From contig NZ_JABWMJ010000009.1 of the NCBI RefSeq assembly GCF_013366375.1, positions 62,001-126,000 on the forward strand: a stretch of DNA of 64,000 nt, read 5' to 3'. The notes under the pieces are model-generated. The model saw only the letters and a list, made by a program, of their open reading frames with translations, ran no database searches and was not told the origin of the DNA. Numbering within the stretch: position 1 is the stretch's first letter; each line of letters begins with the position of its first letter. The position numbers and the translations under genes are program-made. The stretch is from Rhizobacter koreensis. Lineage in GTDB: Bacteria > Pseudomonadota > Gammaproteobacteria > Burkholderiales > Burkholderiaceae_C. Of this stretch, positions 19,176 through 28,048 are shown piece by piece.

Positions 19176-19239
19176 GACGGATCGCGACGCCGCGCGGATG
19201 CGGCGAGTTCGACGGCAGCGCGGCTGCCGCCGTCCGGAA

Positions 19240-19268
19240 AAGGGCAGCTTCGGCTGCCCTTCGTCGTT
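19240..19268 (+). terminator. Rho-independent terminator after rpmE
   Basis: AAGGGCAGC (19240-19248), a TTCG loop, and GCTGCCCTT (19253-19261) form a perfect 9-bp stem capped by a stable UUCG tetraloop. A moderately T-rich tail (TCGTCGTTTCT) follows. Confidence 0.75.
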
Positions 19269-19454
19269 TCTGCAGCGCGCGTGCCGAGTGCTCGCGCATC
19301 GGCTTGGGCTCGCAGACGGCGTGGCGCGCCGCTGCCATCGCGCAACCGCGGCGCGCCATGCTCGCCTACTCCGAGCCGGCCCGCTCGCCCGGCTGAACCG
19401 CTGGCGCGATGCTGCATCATCCCGCGTGCCCCGCGCCTTCGCCTGCCCCTGCCC

Positions 19455-21143
19455 GTGAACTCACCCAACCCCGCGCTCGTCAGCGAGCGCGACGCCCGTG
19501 CGATGCCGCGCATCGCGCTCTGGCTGTTCACCGCCGCATACGTGCTGCCGGGCCTGTTCGGGCGCGATCCGTGGAAGGCCGCCGACATCACGGCGTTCGG
19601 CTACATGGCGGGCATCGCGAACGGCCGCACGTCGTGGCTCGCGCCGACCATCGGCGGGCTGCCGTCCGACGGCACGCTGCTGCCCTACTGGATCGGAGCG
19701 GTCTTCATCAAGCTGTTCGGCGGCTGGGTCGATCCTGCCTTCGCGGCACGCCTGCCGTTCGCGATCCTGCTCACGCTTGCGCTCGTGCTCACGTGGTACG
19801 TCACGTACCACCTGGCGCGCAGCGAGGCCGCGCAGCCGCTGCCGTTCGCGTTCGGCGGCGAGGCGGCACCGGTGGACTACGCGCGAGCGATCGCCGACGG
19901 CGCGCTGCTCGCCCTGATCGCCTCGCTGGGCCTCTTGCAGCTGGGCCACGAGACGACGCCCGAGCTCGCCCAGCTGGTCGCAGTCGGCGTCTTCCTCTAC
20001 GCGCTCGCCGCCGCGCCGGCGCGGCCGGCACGCTCGCGTGCAGCCGCGCTGCTGGCGCTGCCGATGCTCGCGGCGAGCGGCGCGCCGAGCGTCGGCGTCG
20101 CGCTCGGCGTCGTCGGCGTGCTGCTCGCCCTCGCCTCGCACGCCGGCAGCCTGAAGCGGCTGGCGCCGTGGCTCGCCGCCTCGACGCTGCTCGCGGCAGG
20201 CGTCGCGACCCTGCTCGGGGCCTGGGACTGGCGGCTCGACGCTCTCGACGACCTGGCCGATCTGGCGTCGGCGTGGCGGGGCTTCTTCTGGTTCACCTGG
20301 CCGGCCTGGCCGCTGGTGCTGTGGACGCTCTGGCGCTGGCGCAGCCGCTGGGCCAGCCTTCACATCGCGGTGCCTTCGGTGGTCGCGGCGTTCTTCGTCG
20401 CGGTGTGGCTCTTCATGGGCGGCGCCGACCGCGTGCTGATGCTCGCCCTGCCCGCGTTCGCGGTGCTCGCCGCTTTCGCGCTGCCGACGCTGCAGCGCAG
20501 CGCGTCGGCTGCGATCGACTGGTTCTCGGTGTTCTTCTTCTCGATCGCGGCCGCGACGGCCTGGGTCATCTACGCGTCGATCCAGGTCGGCGTGCCGGCC
20601 AAGCCGGCGCGCAACATCGCGCGCCTTTCGCCCGGCTTCTCGACCGACTTCTCGGCGCCGGCGCTGCTGTTCGCGCTGGCGGCGACGCTGGCCTGGGTCG
20701 GCCTCGTCGCCTGGCGTGCGGGGCGCCAGCGTCACCCGCTCTGGAAGAGCATGGTGCTGCCTGCCGGCGGCGTCGCGCTCTGCTGGACGCTGGTGATGAC
20801 TCTGCTGCTCGCCCCGCTCGACAACGCGCGCAGCTACCGCTCGCAGGTGCAGCGCATCGCGCGCTGGGTGCCGCCCGAGTCGTGCGTCGCCGCGCCCGGG
20901 ATGTCGCGCGCGCAGGTCGCCGCCCTCGAATACCTCGGTCGCTATCGGGTGGATGCATCGACGCCGGCGGCGGCGGCGTCGCGCTGCCGCTTTCTCCTCA
21001 TCGAGGAGAGCCTGCGCGATGCGCCGGCGCCGCAACCCGGCTGGCAGCTGCTCGGCCGCGAGCGACGCAACCGGCGCGACACCGACAGCACGACGATCTA
21101 TCGGCGCGCCGACACGGCGGCCGGCGCGGTCGCCAGTTCTTAG
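19455..21143 (+). CDS. ArnT-like integral membrane glycosyltransferase (family 39-like)
   Basis: A 562-residue polytopic membrane protein. It has many hydrophobic segments (for example near residues 17-35, 95-115, 140-160, 200-260, 300-400 and 420-470). Near the N-terminus it carries GRDPWKAADI, resembling the GRDPW/DE loop of ArnT-type glycosyltransferases that move a sugar from a polyprenyl-phosphate donor onto lipids or proteins. In ArnT the loop acid is usually GRDPWKADE; here the position after KA is AD. The start is ambiguous: GTG at 19455 or the ATG at 19503 right before the first membrane span. The target glycan is unknown. The gene converges on phoR. Confidence 0.65.
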   Translation: MNSPNPALVSERDARAMPRIALWLFTAAYVLPGLFGRDPWKAADITAFGYMAGIANGRTSWLAPTIGGLPSDGTLLPYWIGAVFIKLFGGWVDPAFAARLPFAILLTLALVLTWYVTYHLARSEAAQPLPFAFGGEAAPVDYARAIADGALLALIASLGLLQLGHETTPELAQLVAVGVFLYALAAAPARPARSRAAALLALPMLAASGAPSVGVALGVVGVLLALASHAGSLKRLAPWLAASTLLAAGVATLLGAWDWRLDALDDLADLASAWRGFFWFTWPAWPLVLWTLWRWRSRWASLHIAVPSVVAAFFVAVWLFMGGADRVLMLALPAFAVLAAFALPTLQRSASAAIDWFSVFFFSIAAATAWVIYASIQVGVPAKPARNIARLSPGFSTDFSAPALLFALAATLAWVGLVAWRAGRQRHPLWKSMVLPAGGVALCWTLVMTLLLAPLDNARSYRSQVQRIARWVPPESCVAAPGMSRAQVAALEYLGRYRVDASTPAAAASRCRFLLIEESLRDAPAPQPGWQLLGRERRNRRDTDSTTIYRRADTAAGAVASS

Positions 21144-21161
21144 CCGCGGCGGCGCCGCGAG

Positions 21162-21183
21162 GAGCGGCTGACCGCGGCCGCTC
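21162..21183. terminator. Short hairpin between convergent genes
   Basis: GAGCGGC (21162-21168) pairs with GCCGCTC (21177-21183), overlapping the phoR stop. There is no U-tract. It could be a weak bidirectional terminator. Confidence 0.3.
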
Positions 21184-22525
21184 AGCGCCCGACCAGCGCG
21201 TCGGCGAGCCGGGGGCCTGCGCTCGATCCCGCTGCGTTGCCCACACGCACCCGCGCCGGCGGCAGCACGATGCGGAAGGTCGATCCGCGGCCGAGCTGGC
21301 TCGCGATGTCGAGCGTGCCACCGTGGCGCTGCGCCACGTGCTTGACGATCGCGAGGCCGAGCCCGGTGCCGCCCGAGTCGCGCGAGCGGCCGCCGTCGAC
21401 GCGATAGAAGCGCTCCGTCAGGCGCCCGAGGTGCTCGCGTGCCACGCCGATGCCGGTGTCGCGCACGCCGAGCACGCCGCCGTGCTCGGCATCGAACGTC
21501 CAGTCGACGTCGATGCGACCGCCCTCGGGCGTGTAACGCACCGCGTTGCTCACCAGATTGCCGAGCGCGCTGCGCAGCTCGGCTTCGCTACCCGCGATGC
21601 GCACGTCGGTGACCGGCGGGAACGCGATCGTGTGTCGGCCCGCCGAGAGCGCGAGTGCGTCGATCTCGACCGCGCCGAGCAGCGCATCGAGCGCGAACCA
21701 GGCATCGGGGGGCGGGCGCGGGCTGCCGTCGAGGCGCGCCAGCGTCAGCAGGTCGCCCACCAGCGCGCCCATGCGATCGGTCTGCTGCGCCATCAACGTC
21801 AGCATCTGCTGGCGCTCGGCGTCGCTGAGCGGGAGCTTGCGCATCGAATCGACGAACCCGGCAAGTACCGTCAGCGGCGTGCGGATCTCGTGCGACACAT
21901 TGGCGACGAAGTCGCGCCGCATCGACTCGGCGCGCTCGTGCGCGGTCACGTCATGCGAGAGGACGAGCTTCATGCCGACGTCGAATGGTCGTACCGTCAC
22001 CGAGAGCGTCGCCGCGCCGGCGGGGTTGCGCAGCAGCACCGGCTCGTCGAGGCGCCCGCCATGCAGGTGGGCGACGAACGCCGGTATGCGGATGAGATTG
22101 GTTACCGGCTGCAGACGGTCGCGCGCCGGGTCGATGCCGAAGTGGTCGGCCGCCTTGGCGTTGCACCACGCGATCTGATCGAGCGTGTCGAGCAGCAGCA
22201 CGCCGTTCGGCGAGGCGTCGATCGCGGCCAGGAACTGGTCGAGCCGATTGCGTTCGGCATGCGCGGCCTGCTGCGACTCGCGCAGCGCGCGCTCGGCGCG
22301 ATACGCGATCTCGCTCCAGAGGCCGCCGACGCGCGGCGCCGGGCGTCCACCCGGCTCGTGCAACCAGCGGGCGACGCGCCGACCACGCCACGCGTCGCCC
22401 GCCGCCAGCGCACCGGCCGCCAGCGCCCCGGCGACGAGCGACATGCCGATGCCGGCGCCGAGCCATACCGCCAGCGCACCGGCGCCTGCCGTCGCGCAGA
22501 TCGCGACGACGATGCGCGTCAGCAT
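21182..22525 (-). CDS. phoR: Phosphate regulon sensor histidine kinase PhoR
   Basis: A 447-residue inner-membrane kinase that phosphorylates PhoB under phosphate limitation, signalling through PstSCAB-PhoU. It has two N-terminal hydrophobic segments (residues about 4-45), a PAS domain (IDASPNGVLLLDTLDQIAWCN) near 110-210, the phospho-acceptor site FVANVSHEIRTPL near 220, and a HATPase domain with NAVRYTPEGG, GVRDTGIGV and GGTGLGLAIVKH. The ATG at 22525 was chosen because the family starts near the membrane segment. It lies 17 bases after phoB. Confidence 0.95.
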   Translation of the reverse strand: MLTRIVVAICATAGAGALAVWLGAGIGMSLVAGALAAGALAAGDAWRGRRVARWLHEPGGRPAPRVGGLWSEIAYRAERALRESQQAAHAERNRLDQFLAAIDASPNGVLLLDTLDQIAWCNAKAADHFGIDPARDRLQPVTNLIRIPAFVAHLHGGRLDEPVLLRNPAGAATLSVTVRPFDVGMKLVLSHDVTAHERAESMRRDFVANVSHEIRTPLTVLAGFVDSMRKLPLSDAERQQMLTLMAQQTDRMGALVGDLLTLARLDGSPRPPPDAWFALDALLGAVEIDALALSAGRHTIAFPPVTDVRIAGSEAELRSALGNLVSNAVRYTPEGGRIDVDWTFDAEHGGVLGVRDTGIGVAREHLGRLTERFYRVDGGRSRDSGGTGLGLAIVKHVAQRHGGTLDIASQLGRGSTFRIVLPPARVRVGNAAGSSAGPRLADALVGR

Positions 22526-22542
22526 GGCCGCGCCATCGACCG

Positions 22543-23259
22543 CTAGCGTCCGGCGCGCTCGCGCGAGACCGGCACCGCGTTCGCGCTGAAGCGGTAGCCG
22601 ACGCCCCGGACGGTCTCGATCAGGTGCTGCGCGTCGAGCGGTGCGAGCACGTCGCGCAGGCGCTTGACGTGCACGTCGACGGTGCGCTCCTCGATGAACA
22701 CGTGGTCGCCCCACACGCGGTCGAGCAGCTGCGACCGGCTGTGCACGCGCTCGGGGTGCGTCATCAGGAAGTGCAGCAGGCGGGCCTCGGTCGCGCCGAG
22801 CGAGCTTTCCTGACCGTCGCGCGAGACCTTGCGCGAAGCCGGATCGATGACGAGGCCGCCGAGCTCGACCCGGCTGTCGAGTGCTTCCGGCGCACGCCGC
22901 CGCAGCACCGAGCGGATGCGCGCAAGCAGCTCGTTCGACGAGAACGGCTTCGTGAGGTAATCGTCCGCCCCCGCGTCCAGTCCCGCGATCAGGTCGGCCT
23001 CGTCGGCGCGCGCGGTCAGCATGATGATCGGCAGCTCGCGCGTGCGCGAGTCGGCGCGCCAGTGGCGCAGCAGCGAGATGCCGGACTGCCCCGGCAGCAT
23101 CCAGTCGAGCAGCACGAGGTCGGGCAGCGCGCCGGCCACGCTGTCGCGCGCCGACTCGGCATCGGCACTCACGCGCACGTCGTGGCCGCCGTGGCGCAGG
23201 TTGAGCGCGAGCAGCTGCGCGATCGCCGGCTCGTCCTCGACGACCAGCACCTCGCTCAC
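22543..23259 (-). CDS. phoB: Phosphate regulon response regulator PhoB
   Basis: A 238-residue OmpR-family regulator. The receiver domain has the acidic pocket VVEDEPA, the phosphorylation site LLDWMLPG near Asp53, the switch residue in IIMLTAR, and KPF. The C-terminal winged helix contains LTEA-like GATEARLLHFLM, HSRSQLLDRVWG, RTVDVHVKRLR and GVGYRF. Phosphorylated PhoB binds Pho boxes; two are visible upstream of pstS and phoX. It starts at GTG 23259. Cotranscription with phoU upstream and phoR downstream is likely. Confidence 0.96.
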   Translation of the reverse strand: MSEVLVVEDEPAIAQLLALNLRHGGHDVRVSADAESARDSVAGALPDLVLLDWMLPGQSGISLLRHWRADSRTRELPIIMLTARADEADLIAGLDAGADDYLTKPFSSNELLARIRSVLRRRAPEALDSRVELGGLVIDPASRKVSRDGQESSLGATEARLLHFLMTHPERVHSRSQLLDRVWGDHVFIEERTVDVHVKRLRDVLAPLDAQHLIETVRGVGYRFSANAVPVSRERAGR

Positions 23260-23278
23260 GGAGTGTCCTCGCGTCGCA

Positions 23279-23986
23279 TCAGCGCACCAGCGACTCGAGC
23301 GAGCCGATCGCGTGATGCCGCACGTCGGTTCCCTTGACGATGTAGATGATCTGCTCGGCCAGGTTCTTCGCGTGGTCGCCGACCCGCTCGATCGCCTTGG
23401 CGACGAAGATGATGTCGATGCTCGACGAGATCGTGCGCGGGTCCTCCATCATGAAGGTGACCAGCTTCCTGACCAGACCCTCGAACTCCTGGTCGATCAG
23501 GTCGTCCTTCTTCAGCACCTCGACCGCGCGCTCGACGTCGAGCCGCGCGAACGCGTCGAGCGCCTTGCGCAGCTGACCCACCGCCAGCTCCGACTCGTGG
23601 GCGAGGTCGTTCACCGGCAGGCGCAGCCGGCTCGAGATGCCCGAGTCGACGAGGCGCTGCACGGTGCGTGCGATGCGCGCGGCCTCGTCGCCGACGCGCT
23701 CGAGGTTGGCGATCGTCTTGGAGATCGCGATCAGGAGGCGCAGGTCGCGCGCCGTCGGCTGGCGCCGCGCGATGATGGTCGAGAGGTCGCGGTCGATCTC
23801 GACCTCGGTCGCGTTGACGCGCTCCTCGACTGTCAGCACCTCGGCTGCGACCTCGGGGCTGAAATGGGTCAGCGCGTAGACGGCGCGCGCGACCTGCGAC
23901 TCGACCATGCCTCCCATTTCGAGCACGCGCGTCGAGATGCCGCTGAGCTCGGTGTCGAACTGAGTGGACAGATGCTTGTCGGCCAT
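23279..23986 (-). CDS. phoU: Phosphate transport regulator PhoU
   Basis: A 235-residue, all-helical cytosolic PhoU with its two three-helix repeats. The first metal-binding motif lies near ATEVEIDRDLSTIIARRQP, and the second copy is EVLKKDDLIDQEFEGLVRK. Conserved E/D signatures occur at RVGDEAARIARTV and RVGDHAKNLAEQI. It damps PhoR signalling and Pst uptake when phosphate is plentiful. It lies between pstB and phoB in the same direction. Confidence 0.96.
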   Translation of the reverse strand: MADKHLSTQFDTELSGISTRVLEMGGMVESQVARAVYALTHFSPEVAAEVLTVEERVNATEVEIDRDLSTIIARRQPTARDLRLLIAISKTIANLERVGDEAARIARTVQRLVDSGISSRLRLPVNDLAHESELAVGQLRKALDAFARLDVERAVEVLKKDDLIDQEFEGLVRKLVTFMMEDPRTISSSIDIIFVAKAIERVGDHAKNLAEQIIYIVKGTDVRHHAIGSLESLVR

Positions 23987-24016
23987 GGGGATCTCCTCGT
24001 GTCTGTTAGCGGCGCG

Positions 24017-24856
24017 TCATCCGAAGCGTCCGGTGATGTAGTCCTCCGTCTCCTTCCTGCGCGGGTGCATGAAGACGTCGGACGTGGGGCCGAACTCGAT
24101 CAGGTCGCCCAGGTACATGTAGGCGGTGTAGTCCGAGCAGCGCGCGGCCTGCTGCATGTTGTGGGTGACGATGACGACCGTGTAGTCGCGCTTGAGCTCG
24201 CCGACGAGTTCCTCGATCTTGCCGGTCGAGATGGGGTCGAGCGCGGAGCTCGGCTCGTCGAGCAGCAGCACCTCGGGCTTGATCGCGATGCCGCGCGCGA
24301 TGCACAGGCGCTGCTGCTGGCCGCCCGACAAGCCCGAACCGCTCTGCCCGAGCTTGTCCTTCACCTCGTCCCAGAGTGCGGCCTGGCGCAGCGCCCACTC
24401 GACACGCTCGTCCATCTCGGCGCGGGCGAGCTTCTCGAAGAGGCGCACGCCGAACGCGATGTTGTCGTAGATCGACATCGGGAACGGTGTCGGCTTCTGG
24501 AACACCATGCCGACCTTGGCGCGCAGCAGCGCGACGTCCTGGCTCTGCGCGAGGATGTTCTCGCCGTCGAGCAGCACCTCGCCGGTGGCGCGCTGCTCGG
24601 GGTAGAGCTCGAACATGCGGTTGAAGGTGCGCAGCAGCGTCGACTTGCCGCAGCCCGACGGTCCGATGAAGGCGGTCACCTTCTGCGCGGGGATGTCGAG
24701 CGTGATGCGCTTGAGGGCGTGAAACCCGCCGTAGTAGAAGTTGAGGTCGCGCACGGCGAGCTTGGCGGGCGTGGTGCCGGCGGCGCTCGCCGCATCGACG
24801 GGCTTGGCCGCGCTGCCCGAGTCGGCGGCCGGGCGGGGTGCGAAGGCGATATCCAT
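24017..24856 (-). CDS. pstB: Phosphate ABC transporter ATP-binding protein PstB
   Basis: A 279-residue ATPase. Walker [10 protein letters not shown] is near residue 70, the Q-loop in [14 protein letters not shown], the signature [14 protein letters not shown] near 180, Walker [13 protein letters not shown], and the switch histidine in VTHNMQQ. The N-terminal 25 or so residues are an Ala-rich extension before the conserved [11 protein letters not shown]. It powers phosphate import through PstC and PstA. It starts 3 bases after the pstA stop. Confidence 0.97.
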   Translation of the reverse strand: MDIAFAPRPAADSGSAAKPVDAASAAGTTPAKLAVRDLNFYYGGFHALKRITLDIPAQKVTAFIGPSGCGKSTLLRTFNRMFELYPEQRATGEVLLDGENILAQSQDVALLRAKVGMVFQKPTPFPMSIYDNIAFGVRLFEKLARAEMDERVEWALRQAALWDEVKDKLGQSGSGLSGGQQQRLCIARGIAIKPEVLLLDEPSSALDPISTGKIEELVGELKRDYTVVIVTHNMQQAARCSDYTAYMYLGDLIEFGPTSDVFMHPRRKETEDYITGRFG

Positions 24857-24859
24857 GGC

Positions 24860-25765
24860 TCAGTTGCGCCGGCGCAGGAACGCGCGCGCGATGATGTTGA
24901 GGACGAGCACGCCGAGCGTGATCAGGAAGACGCCCGCCCAGGCGAGCTGCTGCCAGTTCTCGTAGGGGCTCATCGCGAACTTGAAGATGGTGACCGGCAG
25001 ACTCGCGGTCGGCTGCGCCAGGTCGCTGGTCCAGAACTGGTTCGAGAGCGCGGTGAACAGCAGCGGCGCGGTCTCGCCGGCGATGCGCGCGAAGGCGAGC
25101 AGCACGCCGGTGATGACGCCGGCGCGCGCCGCCTTCAACGTGACCAGCATGATCACCTTCCACTTCGGGGTGCCGAGCGCGTACGCGGCCTCGCGCAGCG
25201 AGTGCGGAATTAACGCCAGCATGTTCTCGGTGGTACGGACCACCACCGGAATGACGATGAGCGCGAGCGCGCACGCACCGGCGAGCGCCGAGAAGCCGCG
25301 CATCGGCGCCACCACCGTCGCGTAGACGAAGAGCCCGATCACGATGGACGGCGCCGACAGCAGGATGTCGTTGATGAAGCGGGTCACGCTGCCGAGCGGA
25401 CGCCCGCGACCGTATTCGGCGAGATAGATGCCGGCGAGGACGCCGATCGGCGTGCCGATCGCGGTCGCGAGGCACACCATCACCAGCGAGCCGAAGATCG
25501 CGTTCGCGAGCCCTCCGCTCGCGGCCAGCGGCGGCGGCGTCATCTCGGTGAACAGCGCGAGCGACAAGCCGCCGAAGCCGAGCCGCACCGTCTCGACGAG
25601 GATCCAGATCAGCCAGAACAGGCCGAATGCCATCGCCAGCAAGGCCAGCGTCAACGCGATCACGTTGACGCGCTTGCGGCGCGCGTGCATGCGCATGCGC
25701 TCGGCGCCGAGCGACGCCTTCGCCGGCACCCCGCTCGACCCGGGCGCCGCGAGGTCGGCGCTCAT
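24860..25765 (-). CDS. pstA: Phosphate ABC transporter permease PstA
   Basis: A 301-residue inner-membrane permease with about six spans. The binding-protein-dependent transport motif ([22 protein letters not shown], cut here into its EAA and G elements) lies near residues 195-215. The first span is at about 36-60. The ATG at 25765-25763 overlaps the pstC stop (ATGA). The start also fits the family, which begins shortly before a basic stretch and the first span. Confidence 0.96.
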   Translation of the reverse strand: MSADLAAPGSSGVPAKASLGAERMRMHARRKRVNVIALTLALLAMAFGLFWLIWILVETVRLGFGGLSLALFTEMTPPPLAASGGLANAIFGSLVMVCLATAIGTPIGVLAGIYLAEYGRGRPLGSVTRFINDILLSAPSIVIGLFVYATVVAPMRGFSALAGACALALIVIPVVVRTTENMLALIPHSLREAAYALGTPKWKVIMLVTLKAARAGVITGVLLAFARIAGETAPLLFTALSNQFWTSDLAQPTASLPVTIFKFAMSPYENWQQLAWAGVFLITLGVLVLNIIARAFLRRRN

Positions 25766-26742
25766 GCCCGCGTCCCTTCGCGCCGGCGCAGCCGCTCGAG
25801 CAGCAGCTTCGAGACCGCGAGCACGATGAACGTGATCGCGAACAGCACGAGCCCCAGATAGAACAACGACGCCTGATGCAGCCCCGGCGCCGCCTCGGCG
25901 AACTCGTTGGCGAGCGCCGACGTGATGCTGTTGCCGGGCTCGAACAGCGACGCCGAGCTCAGCTGGTTCATGTTGCCGATGATGAACGTGACCGCCATCG
26001 TCTCGCCGATGGCGCGGCCGAGCCCGAGCATGATCCCGCCGACGACGCCGGTCTTGGTGTAAGGCAGCACCACCTTCCAGACCACTTCCCAGGTCGTGCT
26101 GCCGAGCGCGTACGCCGACTCCTTGAGCAGCGCAGGCGTCACCTCGAACACGTCGCGCATCACCGACGCGATGAACGGGATGATCATGATCGCCAGGATG
26201 ATCCCGGCGGCGAGCAGCCCGATGCCGACCGGCGGGCCGCTGAACAGCGACTCGAGCCCGGGCACGCCGCGCGTGGCGGACTGCAGCGGCTGCTGCACGT
26301 ACCGGGCGAGGATCGGGCTGAAGATCAGCAGGCCCCACATGCCGTAGACGATCGACGGGATCGCGGCGAGCAGCTCGATCGCGGTGCCGAGCGGGCGCTT
26401 GAGCCACGCCGGCGAGAGCTCGGTGAGGAACAGGGCAATGCCGAAACTCACCGGCACGGCGATCACGAGCGCGATCAGCGACGTGACCAGCGTGCCGTAG
26501 ATCATCACGAGCCCGCCGTAGCGGTTCTGCACCGGATCCCACTCGCTCGTCCAGAGGAAGCCGAGGCCGAACTCGCGCAATGCGGGAACGGCGCCGACGA
26601 ACAGCGAAATCAGGATGCCGGCGAGCAGCGCGAGCGTGAGCCAGGCCGCGCCGTGCGCAGACAACGCGAACACCCGGTCGGGCCAGGGACTCACGCGGGA
26701 GCGGCGCAGCGGCTGGCGCAAGTCCGGTTCGATCCGGTTCAT
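25762..26742 (-). CDS. pstC: Phosphate ABC transporter permease PstC
   Basis: A 326-residue permease, partner of PstA, with a first hydrophobic span near residues 25-50 and the EAA-type loop [21 protein letters not shown] near 215. The ATG at 26742-26740 was preferred over one 42 bases upstream because GGAGG sits eight bases before it. It is separated from pstS by about 140 bases containing a strong hairpin, which probably lowers transporter expression relative to the binding protein. Confidence 0.96.
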   Translation of the reverse strand: MNRIEPDLRQPLRRSRVSPWPDRVFALSAHGAAWLTLALLAGILISLFVGAVPALREFGLGFLWTSEWDPVQNRYGGLVMIYGTLVTSLIALVIAVPVSFGIALFLTELSPAWLKRPLGTAIELLAAIPSIVYGMWGLLIFSPILARYVQQPLQSATRGVPGLESLFSGPPVGIGLLAAGIILAIMIIPFIASVMRDVFEVTPALLKESAYALGSTTWEVVWKVVLPYTKTGVVGGIMLGLGRAIGETMAVTFIIGNMNQLSSASLFEPGNSITSALANEFAEAAPGLHQASLFYLGLVLFAITFIVLAVSKLLLERLRRREGTRA

Positions 26743-26839
26743 GCGTGATGCCTCCAGCGGAGCGGCCTGCAGTGTAGCGGTCACGTTCGAGAGTCTCCCG
26801 CGGCTCGCGATGGGCGATGGTGTCGGTCTTCGGACGCGC

Positions 26840-26871
26840 CGACGCCCCGCAGCGGCTGCCGCGGGGCGTCG
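26840..26871 (-). terminator. Hairpin between pstS and pstC (attenuator or mRNA stabiliser)
   Basis: CGACGCCCCGC and GCGGGGCGTCG form a perfect 11-bp stem around a 10-base loop, just after the pstS stop. With no U-tract it is more likely a partial terminator or 3'-end protector. That would fit the high PstS to PstCAB ratio usual for binding-protein transporters. Confidence 0.6.
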
Positions 26872-26883
26872 CGCGCGCAGCGG

Positions 26884-27924
26884 TTACTTCAGCGCAAGCG
26901 ACTTGCCGGCGGCGTCCTTGAGGTTGGCGCCCCACGCCTTGCGGACGAGGTCCTTGACGCCGGCGGGCAGCGGCACGTACTCGAGGCTGTCGGCGGTCTT
27001 GTCGCCGTTGGCATAGGCCCAGTCGAAGAACTTGAGCGCCGCGGCGCCCTTCGCAGGGTCGGCCTGGTTCTTGTGCATCAGGATGAAGGTCGCGCCGCTG
27101 ATCGGCCACGCATCCTTGCCGGGCTGCTCGGTGAGGACGTGGAAGAACGTCTTCGACCAGTCGGCGCCCGCCGCGGCGGCCTTGAAGTTGTCGCCGTCGG
27201 GCGGCACGAACGCGCCGTCGCGGTTGCGCAGCAGCGTGTGCGTCATCTTGTTCTGCTTGGCGTAGGCGTACTCGACGTAGCCGATCGAGTTCGGCAGGCG
27301 CTGCACGAACGCCGACACGCCCTCGTTGCCCTTGCCGCCGGCACCGACCGGCCAGTTGACCGCGGTGCCCTCGCCGACCTTCGCCTTCCACTCGGCGTTC
27401 ACCTTCGAGAGATAGTTCGTGAAGATGAACGAGGTGCCCGACGAGTCGGCGCGGCGCACCGGCGCGATCGCCGCATCGGGCAGCGCGACGCCGGGGTTCA
27501 GAGCGGTGAGCGCCGCGTCGTTCCACTTCGTGATCTTGCCGAGGTAGATGTCGCCGAGCACCTGCCCGGTCAGGCGCAACTGGCCCGGCGCGATGCCGCG
27601 GATGTTGACGACCGGCACCACGCCGCCGATCACCGTCGGGAACTGCATCAGCCCGTCCTTGGCGAGCACGTCGTCCGCGAGCGGCATGTCCGACGCGCCG
27701 AAATCGACCGTCTTGGCGCGGATCTGCTGCAGGCCGGCACCCGAGCCGACCGACTGGTAGTTCACCCGCGCGCCGGTCGCCTTGTTGTAGGCGTCGGCCC
27801 AGGCGGCGTACACGGGGGCGGGGAAGCTCGCGCCGGCGCCGGTGACGTCCTGCGCGAGGGCGGGCGCGGAAAGTAGCCCGGCGAGAACCGGCGCCACCAG
27901 GGCGCGCAGCGTGGTCTTGTTCAT
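26884..27924 (-). CDS. pstS: Phosphate ABC transporter periplasmic binding protein PstS
   Basis: A 346-residue periplasmic protein with signal peptide [18 protein letters not shown]..., cleaved after ALA near residue 24. The mature start [17 protein letters not shown], the phosphate-binding elements [20 protein letters not shown] and [11 protein letters not shown] are typical of PstS. It is the first gene of pstSCAB-phoU-phoB-phoR and is preceded by a good Pho box. Confidence 0.97.
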   Translation of the reverse strand: MNKTTLRALVAPVLAGLLSAPALAQDVTGAGASFPAPVYAAWADAYNKATGARVNYQSVGSGAGLQQIRAKTVDFGASDMPLADDVLAKDGLMQFPTVIGGVVPVVNIRGIAPGQLRLTGQVLGDIYLGKITKWNDAALTALNPGVALPDAAIAPVRRADSSGTSFIFTNYLSKVNAEWKAKVGEGTAVNWPVGAGGKGNEGVSAFVQRLPNSIGYVEYAYAKQNKMTHTLLRNRDGAFVPPDGDNFKAAAAGADWSKTFFHVLTEQPGKDAWPISGATFILMHKNQADPAKGAAALKFFDWAYANGDKTADSLEYVPLPAGVKDLVRKAWGANLKDAAGKSLALK

Positions 27925-27981
27925 CGTTTGCCTTTCGTCTCTTGGGTCGTGCGTGGCGGCGACTCGTCGCCTTCAGGCCGC

Positions 27982-28015
27982 ACTGTAGGAACGCTGTGTG
28001 ACAACAGCGTGACAA
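27982..28015 (-). promoter_or_regulatory. Pho box and -10 element of the pstS promoter
   Basis: On the minus strand the 18-bp site reads TTGTCAC-GCTG-TTGTCAC (28015-27998), two direct 7-base repeats with 4-base spacing, matching the known CTGTCAT-N4-CTGTCAT Pho box layout. Ten bases further on is TACAGT (27987-27982) as the -10. This is the expected PhoB-dependent arrangement, with the Pho box replacing the -35. Confidence 0.88.
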
Positions 28016-28048
28016 GCACGCTGCCGGTCACGCCGCCGCGGTTCGGCC

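Noticed and set aside
19409..22546. 1045-codon open frame on the plus strand crossing the glycosyltransferase-like gene and phoR
   Set aside because: It lies in a different frame from the membrane protein and is antisense to phoR, with Arg-rich low-complexity sequence.
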